Part shown: positions 12,201 to 27,200 of the stretch, one piece after another
Position numbering within the stretch: the stretch's first letter is position 1
Layout: each line of letters starts with the position of its first letter
Assembly (NCBI RefSeq): GCF_963678635.1
Contig: NC_087065.1
Location: 19,047,623-19,111,622 of the forward strand
DNA: 64,000 nucleotides
From: Symsagittifera roscoffensis
Lineage: Eukaryota > Xenacoelomorpha > Acoela > Convolutidae
Direction of reading: 5' to 3'
Program-made: the position numbers and the translations under genes
The notes under the pieces: generated by a model
Databases searched by the model: none
What the model was told of the DNA's origin: nothing
Seen by the model: only the letters and a program-made list of their open reading frames with translations

Positions 12201-15200
12201 AAAAAAGGGCAAAAAACTTCTAACAAAATTACCAGCACCATTAGAAATTTTACAAAAAGCAATTTCAAAAAAAATTCAAGGAACAGCATGAAAAATAAAA
12301 TAAAAAGATAGCAAAAACATTTGAACTCAAATAAGTGCCCAACATCTGAATATGAAAATATTTTATAATTTGAGTAAAAAATGCCCAAATATTTGGTAGA
12401 CTTGGTGCTGCGGCAACTAAGTCGACAAAAAAAGCAGAAAAACAAGTTTGAAAAAGATTTTTGACGCGAGGACAATTATCCGCTGACAAAAAAAACAGGT
12501 TCTGGCGGGATTCAAATCATTGCGAATAATTGCTCTTAGCCAAATGCGTTAATTCACGTCTGACGTTTGATTTCGTATTAATCAAAAGTAAAATGATTCA
12601 AGTGATTCTGTTTAACAAGTTGTTAACCCGAAAAAAGTCTATTTCCGGTTTAATATCACTTGCTAATCGTAAGAAGCGTTAAAAGTGTGCTAAGCGTAAA
12701 AAGTGTGTAAGAAAACTAAAAAATTGATTGGTATTTCTTCAATAATTTTGAACTTTCGAATTAAAAATAACAGGTTAAAGCTCTTTGAATTTCGAGAACA
12801 ATTTATTGTTGACACCTTAAAAAAAATACCCTAATTTAACAAAACTGGATGAATCAGTAAATTTTGTATTCTTCTGAGAAATTTAAAAATTAAAATCCAC
12901 TTTGTAACTAGAAGTCTCAAGCGTTTTTTTGTGCCATTTCCGCTTTCTTAATTGGAGAGCGCAACTAAACTAAATTATAGCAGATGAATTTGAATTCAAA
13001 TAAAAAAAGCATTTATAGCTTAGTGCATTTATATGCATCAAGGCACTTCTTTAGTTATTTGGGCACAAAAGAGCATTTCGAGGCTTTTTCCTGAAAACAA
13101 AAAAATTATCAAGATTTAAATAATTAAAAATAACTTCGTTCTTTTACGCTAACAAAAATTATTTCAAGTATGTCTTTCATATGTTTTCTCGATATGTCTT
13201 CACTTAGAGAAAAACAAATAAATTAAGATAACTGAAAATTTAAACAGCATCGGAACAAAACTTACGAAAGCGTTAATGTAGCAGACAATACTAGAGCATA
13301 CACCCGTTGAGCCAATATATATTTTAATTGCATAAAATCTCTTAAAATAAACAACTTTTTAACCCCAACAACACACACTTACAGGCATGAAAAAAATCTG
13401 TCGCTCGTCAAACGACACAATATGAGGTGAAGAGGCCTTTAAATTGAAATAATATATATATATCGAAACCGTGTAAGGCGAACAAACACAAAGAGTAAAA
13501 CCGAAAGACTATCATATCAGAGATGGTAACCTTACAGTCAAAAACAAAAAGTTCGCATAGAACGGTAAATTAAAATGTAGACATGATCAAAATATGTCTG
13601 TTCGTTGATTAATTGATAGTGTCGACAAAAAAATTATTCAGAAAGAACTGGCTCTGTGATTTTGTTAAATGAATTATTTAAATTTTAAAAAAACAAGTTT
13701 CAATTTGATAACACTTGAGCGCAAACATCAAGAAAACTATTTGAAGTTATTCACTTTTATTTATGAATTTTTGAAAATAGACAAGATACAGTTGAAAAAA
13801 CGTCAATGAACGATTAGAAACCAAAAAAAAATAATGCTTTTTGAGAAAAAAAATCAACTTCCAAATTGGAACGGAAAGAATATATTCCCCTAAAACACTT
13901 TCTAGTGCAGCTTATGATTGATAAAATTAACCCAATTTGAGAAAACTGGATCAATGGGTGAACATTCGTGCTCTTCACATCTTGATCCTCGATAGTGGAA
14001 TTTGCCTTCCTTTTAACAAAGGAAGTAAGTAAACTGAACTTGAAAAGTTATCAAAAGTTAAGCCGCGAAAAATTAACTTTGAGCGTGAAGAAGTTTTAAG
14101 ATTCGTTCATCGAGCCGTAAAAAAATCAAGCAAACTGTATTTAATCGCCAGCGGAAATCAAACAACGCCAACAAAACATCCGCAAATGCCACATTCTCTT
14201 CGTTCAAATTATAACAGAAGCAACGAATAAAGCCAACAGACAGTTGAAAAAGCCAAGAGACGGTTGGAAAAGAGTCATGAACGCAAGGCAACAAAAAAAA
14301 CACTTTTTTTGAAACTATCAACTTTCGAATTTTGAAAAAACTTAGGGCCTTAAAGCTCTTTGAAATTCTAGATCAGTTTATGATTGACAATTTTTCGATG
14401 AAACTAACCTTTTTTGAAAAAACTGGAGCAATAGGCAAAATTTTTATTTCGTTAAGAAATCTGAAAGTTGAAAACAACTTCTGAAGAGAAGTCGATCCCG
14501 TTTTTCGTAACCTTTACATTTTTGCAGTTTACATTTCGCAACCTTTAAATTACTGCTTTTTTATGAAATATATGAAAACAAATAGAGGAAAGCTACAGTA
14601 TCAATAGACAAGGCATCCAACAATGCTTTAGATTTCAAAAATGAACGAGACAAAATTACAAATTAAAGGTTCTTCTTAAACTAAAATGGTCAAATGTCCA
14701 AAACTACTGGGTTTCAGATCTTCGTATTTTGAACTCAGAAACAAATCGCTTAAACGGCCGGCAGCATACTGCACTCTCCATATTTAACAATTTGATAGTC
14801 AAAATCACTGAATTCATGTATGAGACTCCTGCTTAAGTTAGTTCTTTCTCTTCAATAGCCCGTACGTATATCATTTGATGCCTTCAATAGATATATCCAG
14901 CGTGATGAATTCAAAAGCAACAGACTTTTTTCTTAGTTTAATGAAAATTTTTGAAGCATCAGAAAAAAACGTCAATTCAAAAACTTGAACAATTAGGATG
15001 CAGGCAACATCTGCAAAATAACTTGACTTCGCCAGCGTATTTAATTTGAAAACATCAGACTTTTTTTCAGTTTAACTCTTAGTTTAATAAAAACTTTTGA
15101 AATATCATACACAGAGGCAAAACTGCGCTTCGCAAAAACTAGCGAGAACACAAAAAGCAGCTCTAGAGTTCTAAAAAAAGAGCAATAAGAAAAAGTAAAA

Positions 15201-18200
15201 ATAAGCCTCGAATAAGCAAAACTTCGGCGTCTTGGACTCGAAGCTAGGACCTACTCAACCTAGAAATTGGGAGTCTCACGCACTAACCACTCAGCCACAA
15301 ACGCTTAGTCCATCACATACACACGCCAAAATGAAGCCGAGAACAGATGCTATCAAACTTCCAATGCTACAGATCGTGATGATAGCTAAAAGTCACACAA
15401 GTGAAAACTTTTAATGCACATTTTTATTTGCGAGTTCGATTAGAAAAAAAGCGTCATTTTCGAAGCTTAAGTATCGTGAGTAATAAAATTAGGATGAAGA
15501 TCTAAATCTGCCCCTGCACAAATTAAATTTCCGACAAAGAGGCGAAGCGGAGCTTCGCAATACTTGCGATAAATTAAAACATCTGCAATTCAATTTCCGG
15601 TACTTCGCCACATCAATTCCTCGACCATTTCAAATTTTCTGATCTGTTGGATAGTGGAGTTTGCCTTCTTTTTAACAAAGGAATTGAACTGAATTAAAGA
15701 AATCAAAAGGGAAAACGCGAAAAAGTAAAAGTTCCATTCATTAATAACATTGTTAATCAAAACTAGTCAATTTTATTCTCAATATATGAACTGGTACTAT
15801 GGTCAACACAGAGACAAAACCTGATTTTGCATACACTAGCAACAAAACAACTTCTTATTCAAAAAGAAATTCTCCAACTAGACAACTGAAACACCGCGGT
15901 ATTGAGCCTACGGCCAATTTCTAGGAAAAAAATCACTACCCCACTGAGGCCAATTCTAACACTCACATATGCTTGACTAATAAAAACCATACAGAAAAAT
16001 ATATCTCATGCTGTTTCATTAAAGCTAAAAAATGTTTCGAGCAATAATTTTGCAATTAAATGGAAGACACCATTTGAAAAATTAGCGTCGCAGAAACACA
16101 AAAATTTGTACAATAATCAAAAATTCAATATGCAATAAAACCGCAATAAGCAAGCCGTTGAGCATTGCACGCAATGGCTGACCCAGGATTTTCTCGAGGA
16201 CGGTAGGGGTAGGGGGTTTATGATCAGAACACTAGAATAAATTTTTTTGACAAAAAAAAACAGGTCAAAAACGCCGTTTTTGGGCACTTTTTGGAATATT
16301 TTGGCTAATAAACCGCGTTTTTTGGCACGCGCTCTGCCTCATATTAGTATATATTGGCGCCCAAGGTGCCTTGAGAAAAATTTTAGAGTCGTTCAGCCAA
16401 AAATGGATTTCTTAAAAAGTTCTAAAGGGGGGACCCGCCCCCGCACCCTCTAAATCTGCCCGATACCACAAATTAAATTTCCGACAAAGAGGCGAAGCGG
16501 AGCTTTGCAATACTTGCGATAAATTAAAACATTGAATTGCAAATTATTGAGAAGAAAAAATTCTTTTCAAAAAATTAAGCTGGAAAAAAATCTTGAAAAA
16601 AGTCCAAAAAACGCTATCTACAAAAACTTCATAGCTTTGTCTCGGGCGATGTTCCTGAACAGCCTTAACAAGTATTGTGAATTAATTACGGAGCCTCAAC
16701 TTAGTTAAAAAAAACTCGGGTCGACGCTCGCTAAGCCGAAAATGAAACAGTAGATTTTACTTTAAAAAGTTTTATAGTTTGAATTTTTTTAAATATCTAT
16801 ACTATAAAACAAAACTTTTTTAAGTAAAATTTTTACGACCCATCATTACTGAAACAAGCAAAAACATTTAACAAAATTCACCCTTGCAACTGCGCATCAA
16901 AAGTTGACTTAGCCGATATAAAATACGCCGAACCCGGTTAACCGAAAAAAAAGTTATGAAATTAATAAAAATCAGTGTTGATAAATTAACAAACAGAGCA
17001 ACCTTCAATTAATCAAAAATTTTCAAAAACCCAGCTTTGAAAAAGAACCACTTGAAAAGCTTACAGATAAAATAAATTGTATTAGAAAAGATAACGGAAA
17101 ACCAGACGACAGAAATTAGGACGGCGGAAACCACAAATCCAAAATATCAACATTTTTTCAAAACCTATATTATCATGATTTAGATTGTCAATATGTGAGG
17201 ATGTTAGAATTTTGCATGTCGGCAGAAAGTGTAGGAGAAATTATTTGCGGGAAAAGGTGTAATTCCCGATTACAGGTGACTTGGTCTCGCAAATGAAAGC
17301 AGTCTTGAGAAACTCACAGCACTGTATTGTATCTGACATGGTCTGTAGAGTGAATGAAGAGCCATCTGCTCTGGGCACACACACTCGGAACACCATCCTC
17401 GCCCTCTGTGACTTCTTCCTCGACCTCGTAGTGCTCACCATGGCTTCCACGTCCGAGTTGCGCAACTTAAGAATCCCAATACAGTCGATGCTGAAACAGA
17501 AATTCATTTTAACTCAAACAAACTCGAATTAAGGCATATTAAATCTAGTAATCATGTTTTAAAGCGCAAGGCACATTACTTTTATTTATGGCTGAGCAGT
17601 TCGAAAATTAATCTAAGCATCGTTTGACTATTGTTTATCAAAATAATCAGTATGACAGAAAATTTAATCATGCTATACCGAATAAATCAAAAAACAATTT
17701 TGATTGCGCCAAGCTCGTTTTCTTTTTAAAACGACTAAGAGTAAACTGTTCTGTTATTATAAAACGGGATTAACATCATAAAACGACAAATTTTAGGATA
17801 TATTCATTTTCGTTTGTTTGGACCATCTACGGATCAAAAGAATTTTTTTGTTTATTTACATAAAAAAAAATGTTTATGAAGTTTACAACGCCAGTAGCAT
17901 CCATCCGATTTAATACTACAAAGTACGTTTATAGTTCAAACATTATTTAGCTGATAACTTCATGTTATAGCCTCAGCCGTAGTTATTTAAAAACAATTGG
18001 AAAAACTTCTGTCACGAAATATTCCTTTGAAGCTATTTCGAGAGCTTCAAACTAGTGCATTTCTGGTCGAAACACAAAATGCCAGTGGTGCTGTTTGTTC
18101 GTAATGAGCAAGGTCGCATGGCCAGATGTATAGGTCATGGGATCATTAACTGGTTTATTATTCCAAAGATGGCACGAAACAATAAGAACTTAAATGTGCC

Positions 18201-21200
18201 AACAATTTTAAGCAAACCAGAAACTAACAATCCAGTTGTTTACATCCCAACAACAGCTAGATCACACTTGTGAGTTGTCCAAACAATGCTTTCCTTTGAG
18301 GTATTTAGTTATTTTACGCAGGAGGTGACAGGGTAATTTCAACTCTACAAAACAACCCCACCTGACATTCGCTTGATATTCACTGTTAAACACAAACTTT
18401 TATTGGTCGAGATTCATTAACGGACGAACGAAACACAATCCAAACGCCCATCTTTTTCGAGCAAATTTAGCGAACCGTTTGAAGAGGAACTGTGTACCTT
18501 CAACCAAATATCAAAGTCAATCTTATCGAAACCTAACAAAGTAAACATGATTTTGCTAACTTTGCTGCAAAATTTTGGCTATTAGAAACCATTAAACAAC
18601 AAATAAATTTCTAAAATATTGACAAATTTAAGTAGCCAGAATATGATTTGCGCGTAATATTTCAAGTTGTCAAGCTCGGAAAGCCAAAAAAGAAGGCATG
18701 GTTACATGGTTATAAAATTGCTGAACAGAACAAATTTGAAATTTATTTGCCATATATGATGCTGACTAATGCTTTGAAGATCTTTTGACGCATATTTTGT
18801 TTCATATTTAGTTTATCACGATCAGTAGTAGACGTTCTTTGAGCAGACGAAAAACTTATTGAAAATTTACGAGAGAATTATCGGTCAAAGCATGGCATAA
18901 AGAGTTCAAATTGTATCAATCTGTTTATATGATAACGGCCAAAGCCTATCTTTCAGCATACAAAAACTCACACTAGCAAAAAAAAACGATCACTTTGCAA
19001 TGCATAACAGAAAACATCAAACGTGAACTTTCATGACTCGCATTTTTCAAACACTTGATGATTAAAGATAATTAATTTAAGACACAAAGCGAAATCGCAG
19101 ATTGCATAATTCCGTCGAAATACAAATCATTCTAAAAACGTTCATTTTTCCGATCATTTTAAAAACCGGGAAAGACTTTGTATTCGGATTGTTTTATGTT
19201 TTTCTTATTCTTTTCTACGCAAAATCAGGTACCACAAATAATCATCGGACTGGGTTGAGCGATAAATAATATTAAATCCTTATTAGTCGTGATTCGAAAG
19301 ACACTAAAAAAATTTCAAGGTCGCGAAAAACCCATTCAAAATTTTCGATTTTTGTTCATATTTCGAGCGAATAAAGCGAGCGAGCAGGCCTTTGAATCCT
19401 TACCGTAAGCCGTTAACAATAGTTTATTTTTTCCTACTTTTAGTTTTACTCGAGTAGTATTACTTTTTGAGAAATTTTAACTCATTTTTTTTTAATAATT
19501 TTTTGTTTTCTAATCATTTTTCTACAAAAACTGTTTTCAAATTTGCCTAATTTACAATGATTAACGGAGTTCTAGTTTTTCGCTCAGATCCTTTTGTCAC
19601 CCCATTCAGAAAAGAAAACATAACTTATTTGAAAAAAGAAATTTACTTTGTATTTTTAAGACTATGGTCTGAACTATCCTGTATCTGGACTATTCTGTGC
19701 TACTTGCACAATAACCGGCTATCATTGCTCCTAATTTGCTATTGATAATCTCAATCAAAAACCAGTCCACGTCAGAAGCAATCCCACGACCTACTGCAGA
19801 ACATCAATTTTAAACACAGAGATAAAGCATAGCTTCGCAACAATCGCAATGAAACGCAAGCCTAGTATTGCAAACAGGCGAACAGAAAACGGGCGAAAAA
19901 ATTGAATCAAAAGATATTCAACAGAATCATTTTCAGGAAAACACAGTCTCAATCTACAAGGATCAAAGTTAAATAAGCGTTTAGTAGTGCTTGCCAAGCG
20001 GTCATTTCAACTACAATAATTGGGTAAAAACCTTACAGCCAAAAACAAAAACATAATCAACAGGCAGTTGAAAAAAGTCAATGAACGCAAGTAAACAGCA
20101 TAAAAATACTGGCTTGTTTTTTCAAAAAAAACTCAGTCGAATTTCAGAGAAAAAATATACGCTCTTTCAGCTCTTTGATTTTCTAGAACAATTTATGATT
20201 GGAACTTTTTTTGATAAAGAATAACTCAATTTGAGAAATTTGGATCAGTAAGTAAAGTTTTTATTTTGCTGGAAAATCTGATAATTAAATTCCATTTTCG
20301 CAATTAGAAAACGATCACGTTTTTGGGACCTTAACATTTTTGCTGTTCGATAAGGGAACTTGTATTCCTTTTAACAAAGGAAAAGAAATGTCAGCATTGC
20401 AAGTAAGCAAAAAGAAAATACGAAAACTACGAAATCGAAAGACCATTTTGCGAAGTGAAAAAAATTTCAGAAAAATATTCAAGAAACAACAAACAGCCTC
20501 AAATATTATTTTTTAAATGAGGGGCCATAAAACATCGTTTCTTGAGCCAAAACCTGTTTAGGCCTAGGTCGCTCAATGATCCCAAAACAAAAAAAGCTAT
20601 AAAAACTGTTGAAATTGAAAATTGTTTGAGCAAGACAGTTTCAAAACTTTTGTAAGATAAACTAGGTGATTATTCAAAATTTTTGATAGCGCGAATCAGT
20701 TCGCAAGAAAATGGAGTTTTTTAGAACCTTCTAATCAAGAGATGAAATATTTCAAGTTATTTCAAAGGACGAATCGAGTCAAGAATTTTTTTAGCAGACT
20801 CATCAAGCGATGATCCTTTTAAATGATTCGAATTTTTTGATCGCGTAATTCGTTTCGAAAAAAATGACAGTTTTTTAAGCAGTTTAGCAGAAAGTAAGTT
20901 ATATCAGAGAAAATTGTTTCGCAAAAAATTAGGCGTTCTTAATCAAACTCATCGAGCGCCGGAATTCTCAAACAGCAAAAACTTGAAAAATCAAATTATT
21001 TGACACCGCAAACTGCCTAAGCAAACTCATGAAGCAATTATTATCTAGAAGGTTTTAGTTATTTCAGAGTGAAATGAATTGCAAAAATCTAGGTTTACAA
21101 GCAAACTGAAGCGGCAACATTTGGAAAAGTTTTTTTGAGAGCGCAAGCCGATTAAATTTGTCAAGAAAAGCTCAGAAATGATAAAACATTAAAATGTTAA

Positions 21201-24200
21201 GTTACTCAGAAAGAATCGCCTCGCAACAAATCGACCGATGAAATTTTGAAGCATTATTGTTTTCAGTAGCGCAAAAAACTTTTTTACGCACATCATCAGA
21301 GAGATTTCACTTTCGAAGATTTGTGCTAGCGCAAATCGGTTTGCAAGCGTAAAGTTTGCAAGCACGCTCAGGAAGGACTGGAATTACCAATGTTTCTTGT
21401 TACTGCAGAGGACAAATCGGTTCACGACAAATCAGAAAAAAAACTGAAAAACTGAGCTGGTTCGCAAAAAATGGTAGATTTTGTTATTTATGCAAGCAAA
21501 TTCAGCGACGAAATGAGATAGTTATTCTATAGTTCATACCGGTTTTTTTTAATGAAGCTTTCTTGAGCAAGCTCATCCAGCAATGAAAATTTAAAAAATT
21601 ATATATTTTTTGATAGCGCAAATCGGTTCGCAAAAACTGAAGTTTTCTCAAGCAAGCTTATTAAGTAGTGAATATTTTTTAAAACAAGTCACAAGTTTTC
21701 GAAACGAGCATTTCAATTTCAGTTTCCTTTTGAAAAAATACTAGGCTCTCAAACTATGTTTTGGCTATTTTATCACAAAAAAAGAAGTTCAATGTTTTAA
21801 GCTGGATCATCTTATAAACAAACACAGAGGCGAACCTGCGCTTAGCAAACACTAGCGAGAACAGACAAAAACAGCTCTATAAACTAAAATAAGAAAAAAA
21901 AAGAAACAAGCATCGAATTAGTAAAAAGGCGGCTACGTCTCGGATTCGATCTGCTACCTAGAAATTATGAGTCTCACGCACTAACCACTCAGCCACGGAC
22001 GCTTAATAAATCACAAACACTAGCCAAAAACAAAGCAGAGAACAGATGCTATGAAACTTCCGATGCTACAGATCGTGATTATAGCAAACGTCGTAGCAAA
22101 TAAGTGCACTTTTTTAATTTTCACTTTTATTTGCGAGTTAGGCGTTTATTTGCGAGTTAGGATAGAAAAAAATAAGGTACGTACAAAAACACTGCGCTCG
22201 CAAGCATAAAAAATTCACAAAGTCCCTCAGACAAAAAAAACGACAGGAGCTGTCTAAATTTGCAGTTGTATCGAGTTAGTATTGTCTGCAACACTGACCT
22301 ACAAAATCTTGAAGACCATTCTAGATTCAGAAGTAGAGTCAATGAAAGCAAAGAAACAAGAAAATTACTGACTGGTTTTTAAAGAAAATCTTGAACTTCG
22401 ACTTTCAAAAAAAAAACAAATACTCGGCCTTAGGGATTTGTAAATTTCGGAAAAAATTTATGATTGACTTTTGTTTGATAAAAATAACCCAATTTGAGAA
22501 AACTGGATTAATAGGTAAAGTTTTTATTGCGCTGGGAAAAACTTATAGACTTTTTATAATAGACTTTTTTGCGATAAAATTAACCATATTTGAGAAAACT
22601 GGATTAATAGGCAAATTTGTTTATTTCGCTGGGAAATCTGAAAAATATAATTTTATTTTCGAAACTGGAAGTCGATCACGATTTTCGTGACCTTTACACT
22701 TTCGCTATTCGATAGTCGAATTTGCATTGCTTTAATTAACACAGGAAATGAACTGAACTTATGAAAATCAAAACTCAAACCGCAAAAAAATCACATTTTA
22801 TCGAAAGAAATTTTAAAACTTTCCTGAAAAAAAAATTATCACTAAATATATCGTTCATCTCTTAATAGGAAGCAATGAACTGATTTTGCTTGTACTAATT
22901 TTGAGATTCATCATTTTGTCTATCGAACAATAACAAATTCTATCTAGCCCGTATATGTTTTAGTATATTCCTTCCAGCGACAACAGCCGAAAAAATGGGT
23001 AAAGGCCAAAGGATATTTAAAATTTTTCAGGAGAGATCTTATTGATAAAAACTAACCAAAATCTCAAAAATTATTTTCCTATTCCAAAAGAAAAATCGAA
23101 AGTAAGACCTCATTTCGACAGTGAACTCGTTCACGCTTTTTCGCGCCATTTGCACTTCGGCACTTAATTTGCTTTCCTTTTTGCAAATGATTTTGAATTG
23201 AACAAATGTGTGAACTTTATTGAATAATGTCGCCATGTTTTAACAAGAAAGCTCTGCTTTGATAAAAAAGAAGGACATTTTTAAAACTTTTACAGTTTTG
23301 CTGTTCGATAGTGGAATATGCTTTCTTTTGAACTTAAAAAGAAGGAAATGCGTTTAAAGGAAATCACAAGTTAAGCCGCAAAAAATCAAACTTGAGCGGG
23401 AACATATTTAAGACTTTTCCCAAAAAACAACACCAGGACCTATTCAAGACTCTTCGCTACAATAATTGACAATCGTTTTGTACCGTACCTATCAGTATAG
23501 TGGAAAAGAACTTCGAATTCGAGTGTTTTAGTTTTAACAGAAATTGAAACCTAACAACATCACAATACAGAAATTCAAGTCCCTAGACTAGTGTTTTTCT
23601 GAAAAACAGGATACGCAGAGAGGCGAAGCGGAGCTTCGCAAGTTAAGATGTAATAAAAACGCCGCATTACCACATGTTGATACAAAAAAAAGGGAGGCAG
23701 ACTTTGGAAAATTAAGCTGAGAAAGTTAGTCGAAAAAACTATATCTACAAAATTTCATATCTTTGGCTCTGATTATGTTCATAAAAGGCCCTATAAAAAT
23801 GAGAATTAATTAACGATTGTCCATTAAGGCAAAAAACTTGGGTCGACCCTCGTTAAGCCGAAAACAAAAATAATCATAAAAAAAATATGCTATTAATTTA
23901 TACAAAAATAATCATAAAGAAAATTTGCGATGCAGAAACTTATAGCGCTACAAGATAGAGAACAGAAAAAAAGACAAAACTCAAATAAAACTTTTAAAAA
24001 ATCAAGTTGAAAAAATTACTTAAACAAAAACTTCACGATTGTCATAAACAGCCTTTAACAGATGAATATCATTTACCGAGCGGCAAAAAGGTGACAAACT
24101 TTGGGTCGAAACCTGTTGAGCCGAAAACAAAACTGTTGTCGTAAAAAAATTTCACAAAATTCAGAAGTTTTTACGACCCATCAAAACTGCACCACCTAAT

Positions 24201-27200
24201 CCCAAACGGATATATTTTCCTCTCAAAATTACGCAAAATCTATGCTTCAAAAAGTGAACCAATAGAAACCCTACCAGATGAAAAAAGGACTCTCAAAAAA
24301 CGGAAAATATACCGTCAGAAACTAGGATGATAACCACGAACCCTAAAAAATTGCAATTTGAATTTTTTTAAAAAGATAATTACAACCTGAAACGGGCTTG
24401 GACTAATTACTACTTAAGTAACTACTTTGTTACTACTTAGTACTTTTAATTGAATTTTCATGAAATTGAGCATGTCAGAAGAGATTCTAGAAGTGCAGAT
24501 CCTGTGCCTAAAGTTATAAGTTATTTACGGTAAAAAAAAGTCTAGTACCCGATTTCAATACCCTTGCTTATCACAAGGGTAAATACACATCCCTCCTGAA
24601 AAAGGCAAAATCAGTTTGAAATTCGCCTTTGAAAATACGCAAAATAAATTGACAAAGCCAATAAAACACAAGTCGAACCCGTCTAACAGAAAAAAAAGCA
24701 AAAAAATATTCAAAATCAGAGTTCGTAAACTACAAACAACAGAACAACTTTCAATATTAGTTAAAATTAGGGGGCCAGCTTAAGGTACCTGTTTGATATC
24801 TTATAGAATAAGTTTTTACCGATGGGGGATGAAAGGTATTCCAAGACCCAAAACCTTAATTTTTCTCTACTAAGACTGATCAGCCGATAGTGCAGGGGAG
24901 AATCCCATTACCCGTTCTTGTAAATGGACCAAAAATGAAATTGAATAGGGCAGTGGACTTTTAACATATTTTTGTGATTGAGCTCTAAATCTCAGGTTTG
25001 TCAGGGTAGTTTCCAAGAGGGAAAAAATTTTGCAAAAATTTGTTAAACCGCGAAAACTTCAAAATTTGGACGCTTCCAAGGACTTAACATGTTTTCATAC
25101 CAAAACTAAGGATTCAACGCTTCTGCAGGCAAAATTTTCACAAACAGTCTTCGATTTAACCAATAATCTCATAATTGGCTAGGGTAAATATTAAACAGTC
25201 AAAAAGATTGCAAAAACGGTTTAAAAAAATCAAATTTGATTTTTCCGAGTCTTAGAGCTTTTTTCTACAAAAAATATGGTGTACCAGCTTACGCAGCAAA
25301 GAAACTCACTAGGTTTTTTCGATTGAAACATTTATTTGAGAATTGGCAGGTTAGTTTTGACTTAACCAAAGGCCATAACTTTTTTTCTCAAAAATTTTAG
25401 GGGATATCTGCTCATGCAGGGGAGCTTCCCACATCCCATTTTTTTATTTAACCCAAAATTTTTAGTTTGGGAGACTGGTTTTTAAGAAACTTCGAAAACC
25501 TGTCAAAAACAAACTTTTTGTGGAAATAACTTTATGCATAAAAGCAAATGCAGGGGAATTTCCCACAACATAATTTATTGATTGAACCCGAAATTCTGAG
25601 TTGGGAGAGTGGATTTCGAAAATGAAAAAAAAATGAGTCAAAAATTCCTCCCACGTAACTTTTCTAAGGCCGCAGAAAGTAGAGTAAGGTAGAAAAAGAC
25701 TAAGGGATTAAGCAGGCAGACAGAGGAGTGGGTGGTCTTTGTATTGGAACCACTTCTTTGAAAATCCGTAAAGTAGATTTTGAGCCAAACTTTTGATAAA
25801 AACTCAAGCTTTGAAAAAAAACTGCTGAAAAAGCGTGCCAGATAATATAAATTTCATTTGAACATAAAAAAAAGGAAAATCGGCCGACCGAAGTTAGGAC
25901 GGAAACCACAAATCCGAAAAAAAACATTTTTTCAATACATATAATAGTACCTGCCTCACTAGAACTATAAAGTAGTTTTATTTGAAATTTCATGAAATTG
26001 AGCATGTTAACAGAATTGATGCAGAACTGAAAGAAAAGTTGTTTACAGGAAAAGTCTTGTTCCCCATAAGTTACTTGCTCTCGCTAGTGAAAACATAACT
26101 GCTCTTTGTGCCATGAAATGAGTTAAGATTTTGAAAGATTTCAACAACTGAACTCACTCAGCCCGCATGTCATTTTTTGGATCCAGGTCTATCTCCATGA
26201 TCTGAGTTCCGTCAATGTTCCTCTCCAGACATGAGATCACATTGCGCCCGGTCACTCTGCAGGCCTGGAAGAATCCGTGAGGTTTGGGTCTGCCGGTGTC
26301 TGTTCCTATGAATACCTGGACAGTGAGGGGGCACTGGTTAAATCCAGAGAGTTTAACTGCCGGGTACCCGTTTCCCGTCCTGTCTTTGACGGAGCCGCGA
26401 CTTCCCTCCGTTAGATATCTAAAAGTATGAAAATCATTCTTGCAATAACTTTTTTGAAGCTATCAAACTACTAAGAACATATAACGTCGAGTGCGCTTCT
26501 TTGCTAATGACATAAACAAGCTTCAAATCTTTCATATTGCCGCTGATGCAAGCAATTGCCAGAATTTTTGTAAGTAAAAAAAAATTATAGGTAGTTTATA
26601 ATATGAACACAAAAAAGAATGAAGATAAGAAGCGGTGTTTTCAAAATGTACAAAGACATTATCTGGCAAGATGGAACTACAAAACTCGATTAAGATTTCT
26701 TCTATTTGTATGAAAGTAAACTTAGGGTTCCAATGGATGATTTGTTTTCACGAAAAATTAGGTACAACAAAGAAACGTCGCACAAACGTTGACCATAATC
26801 AGAGGTGTGACAGCAATATCGAAGATGTTTTTGAAAACAGATTATGATTCTTTAGCGGAAAAAACTAGCAAGCTAAGAAAAAACGCTAATTCGCTAAGAA
26901 GTTTAAAAATGTACTAAAATTGTTAAGGAGTCCGACACTTTTAGTATCTTTTGTCAAATGTGATTTTAAAATAAGTATAAATTATAGCATTACAATTATT
27001 TCGCATGCGAATTCTCAACAATGGTCAGATATCAAAAGCAAAAATCGAGCCAACATTCGAGATAACAATAATGAAAAAATCCAAGAAATTTTCCCAGCAA
27101 ATAAATACGAATCCATTCCTTGAAATAAAAAAAGCCTTCAATAAAGAAAAGCGTTGAAAAAACAACGTAGGAGAGCCAGGGATCAAAACTATAACCTGCC

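Noticed and set aside
15226-15305. Possible tRNA genes (also near 21.95, 29.3 and 47.2 kb)
   Set aside because: Box A and box B are present, but the acceptor and other stems do not pair properly and the sequences recur with a common tail, so SINE heads are a better reading.
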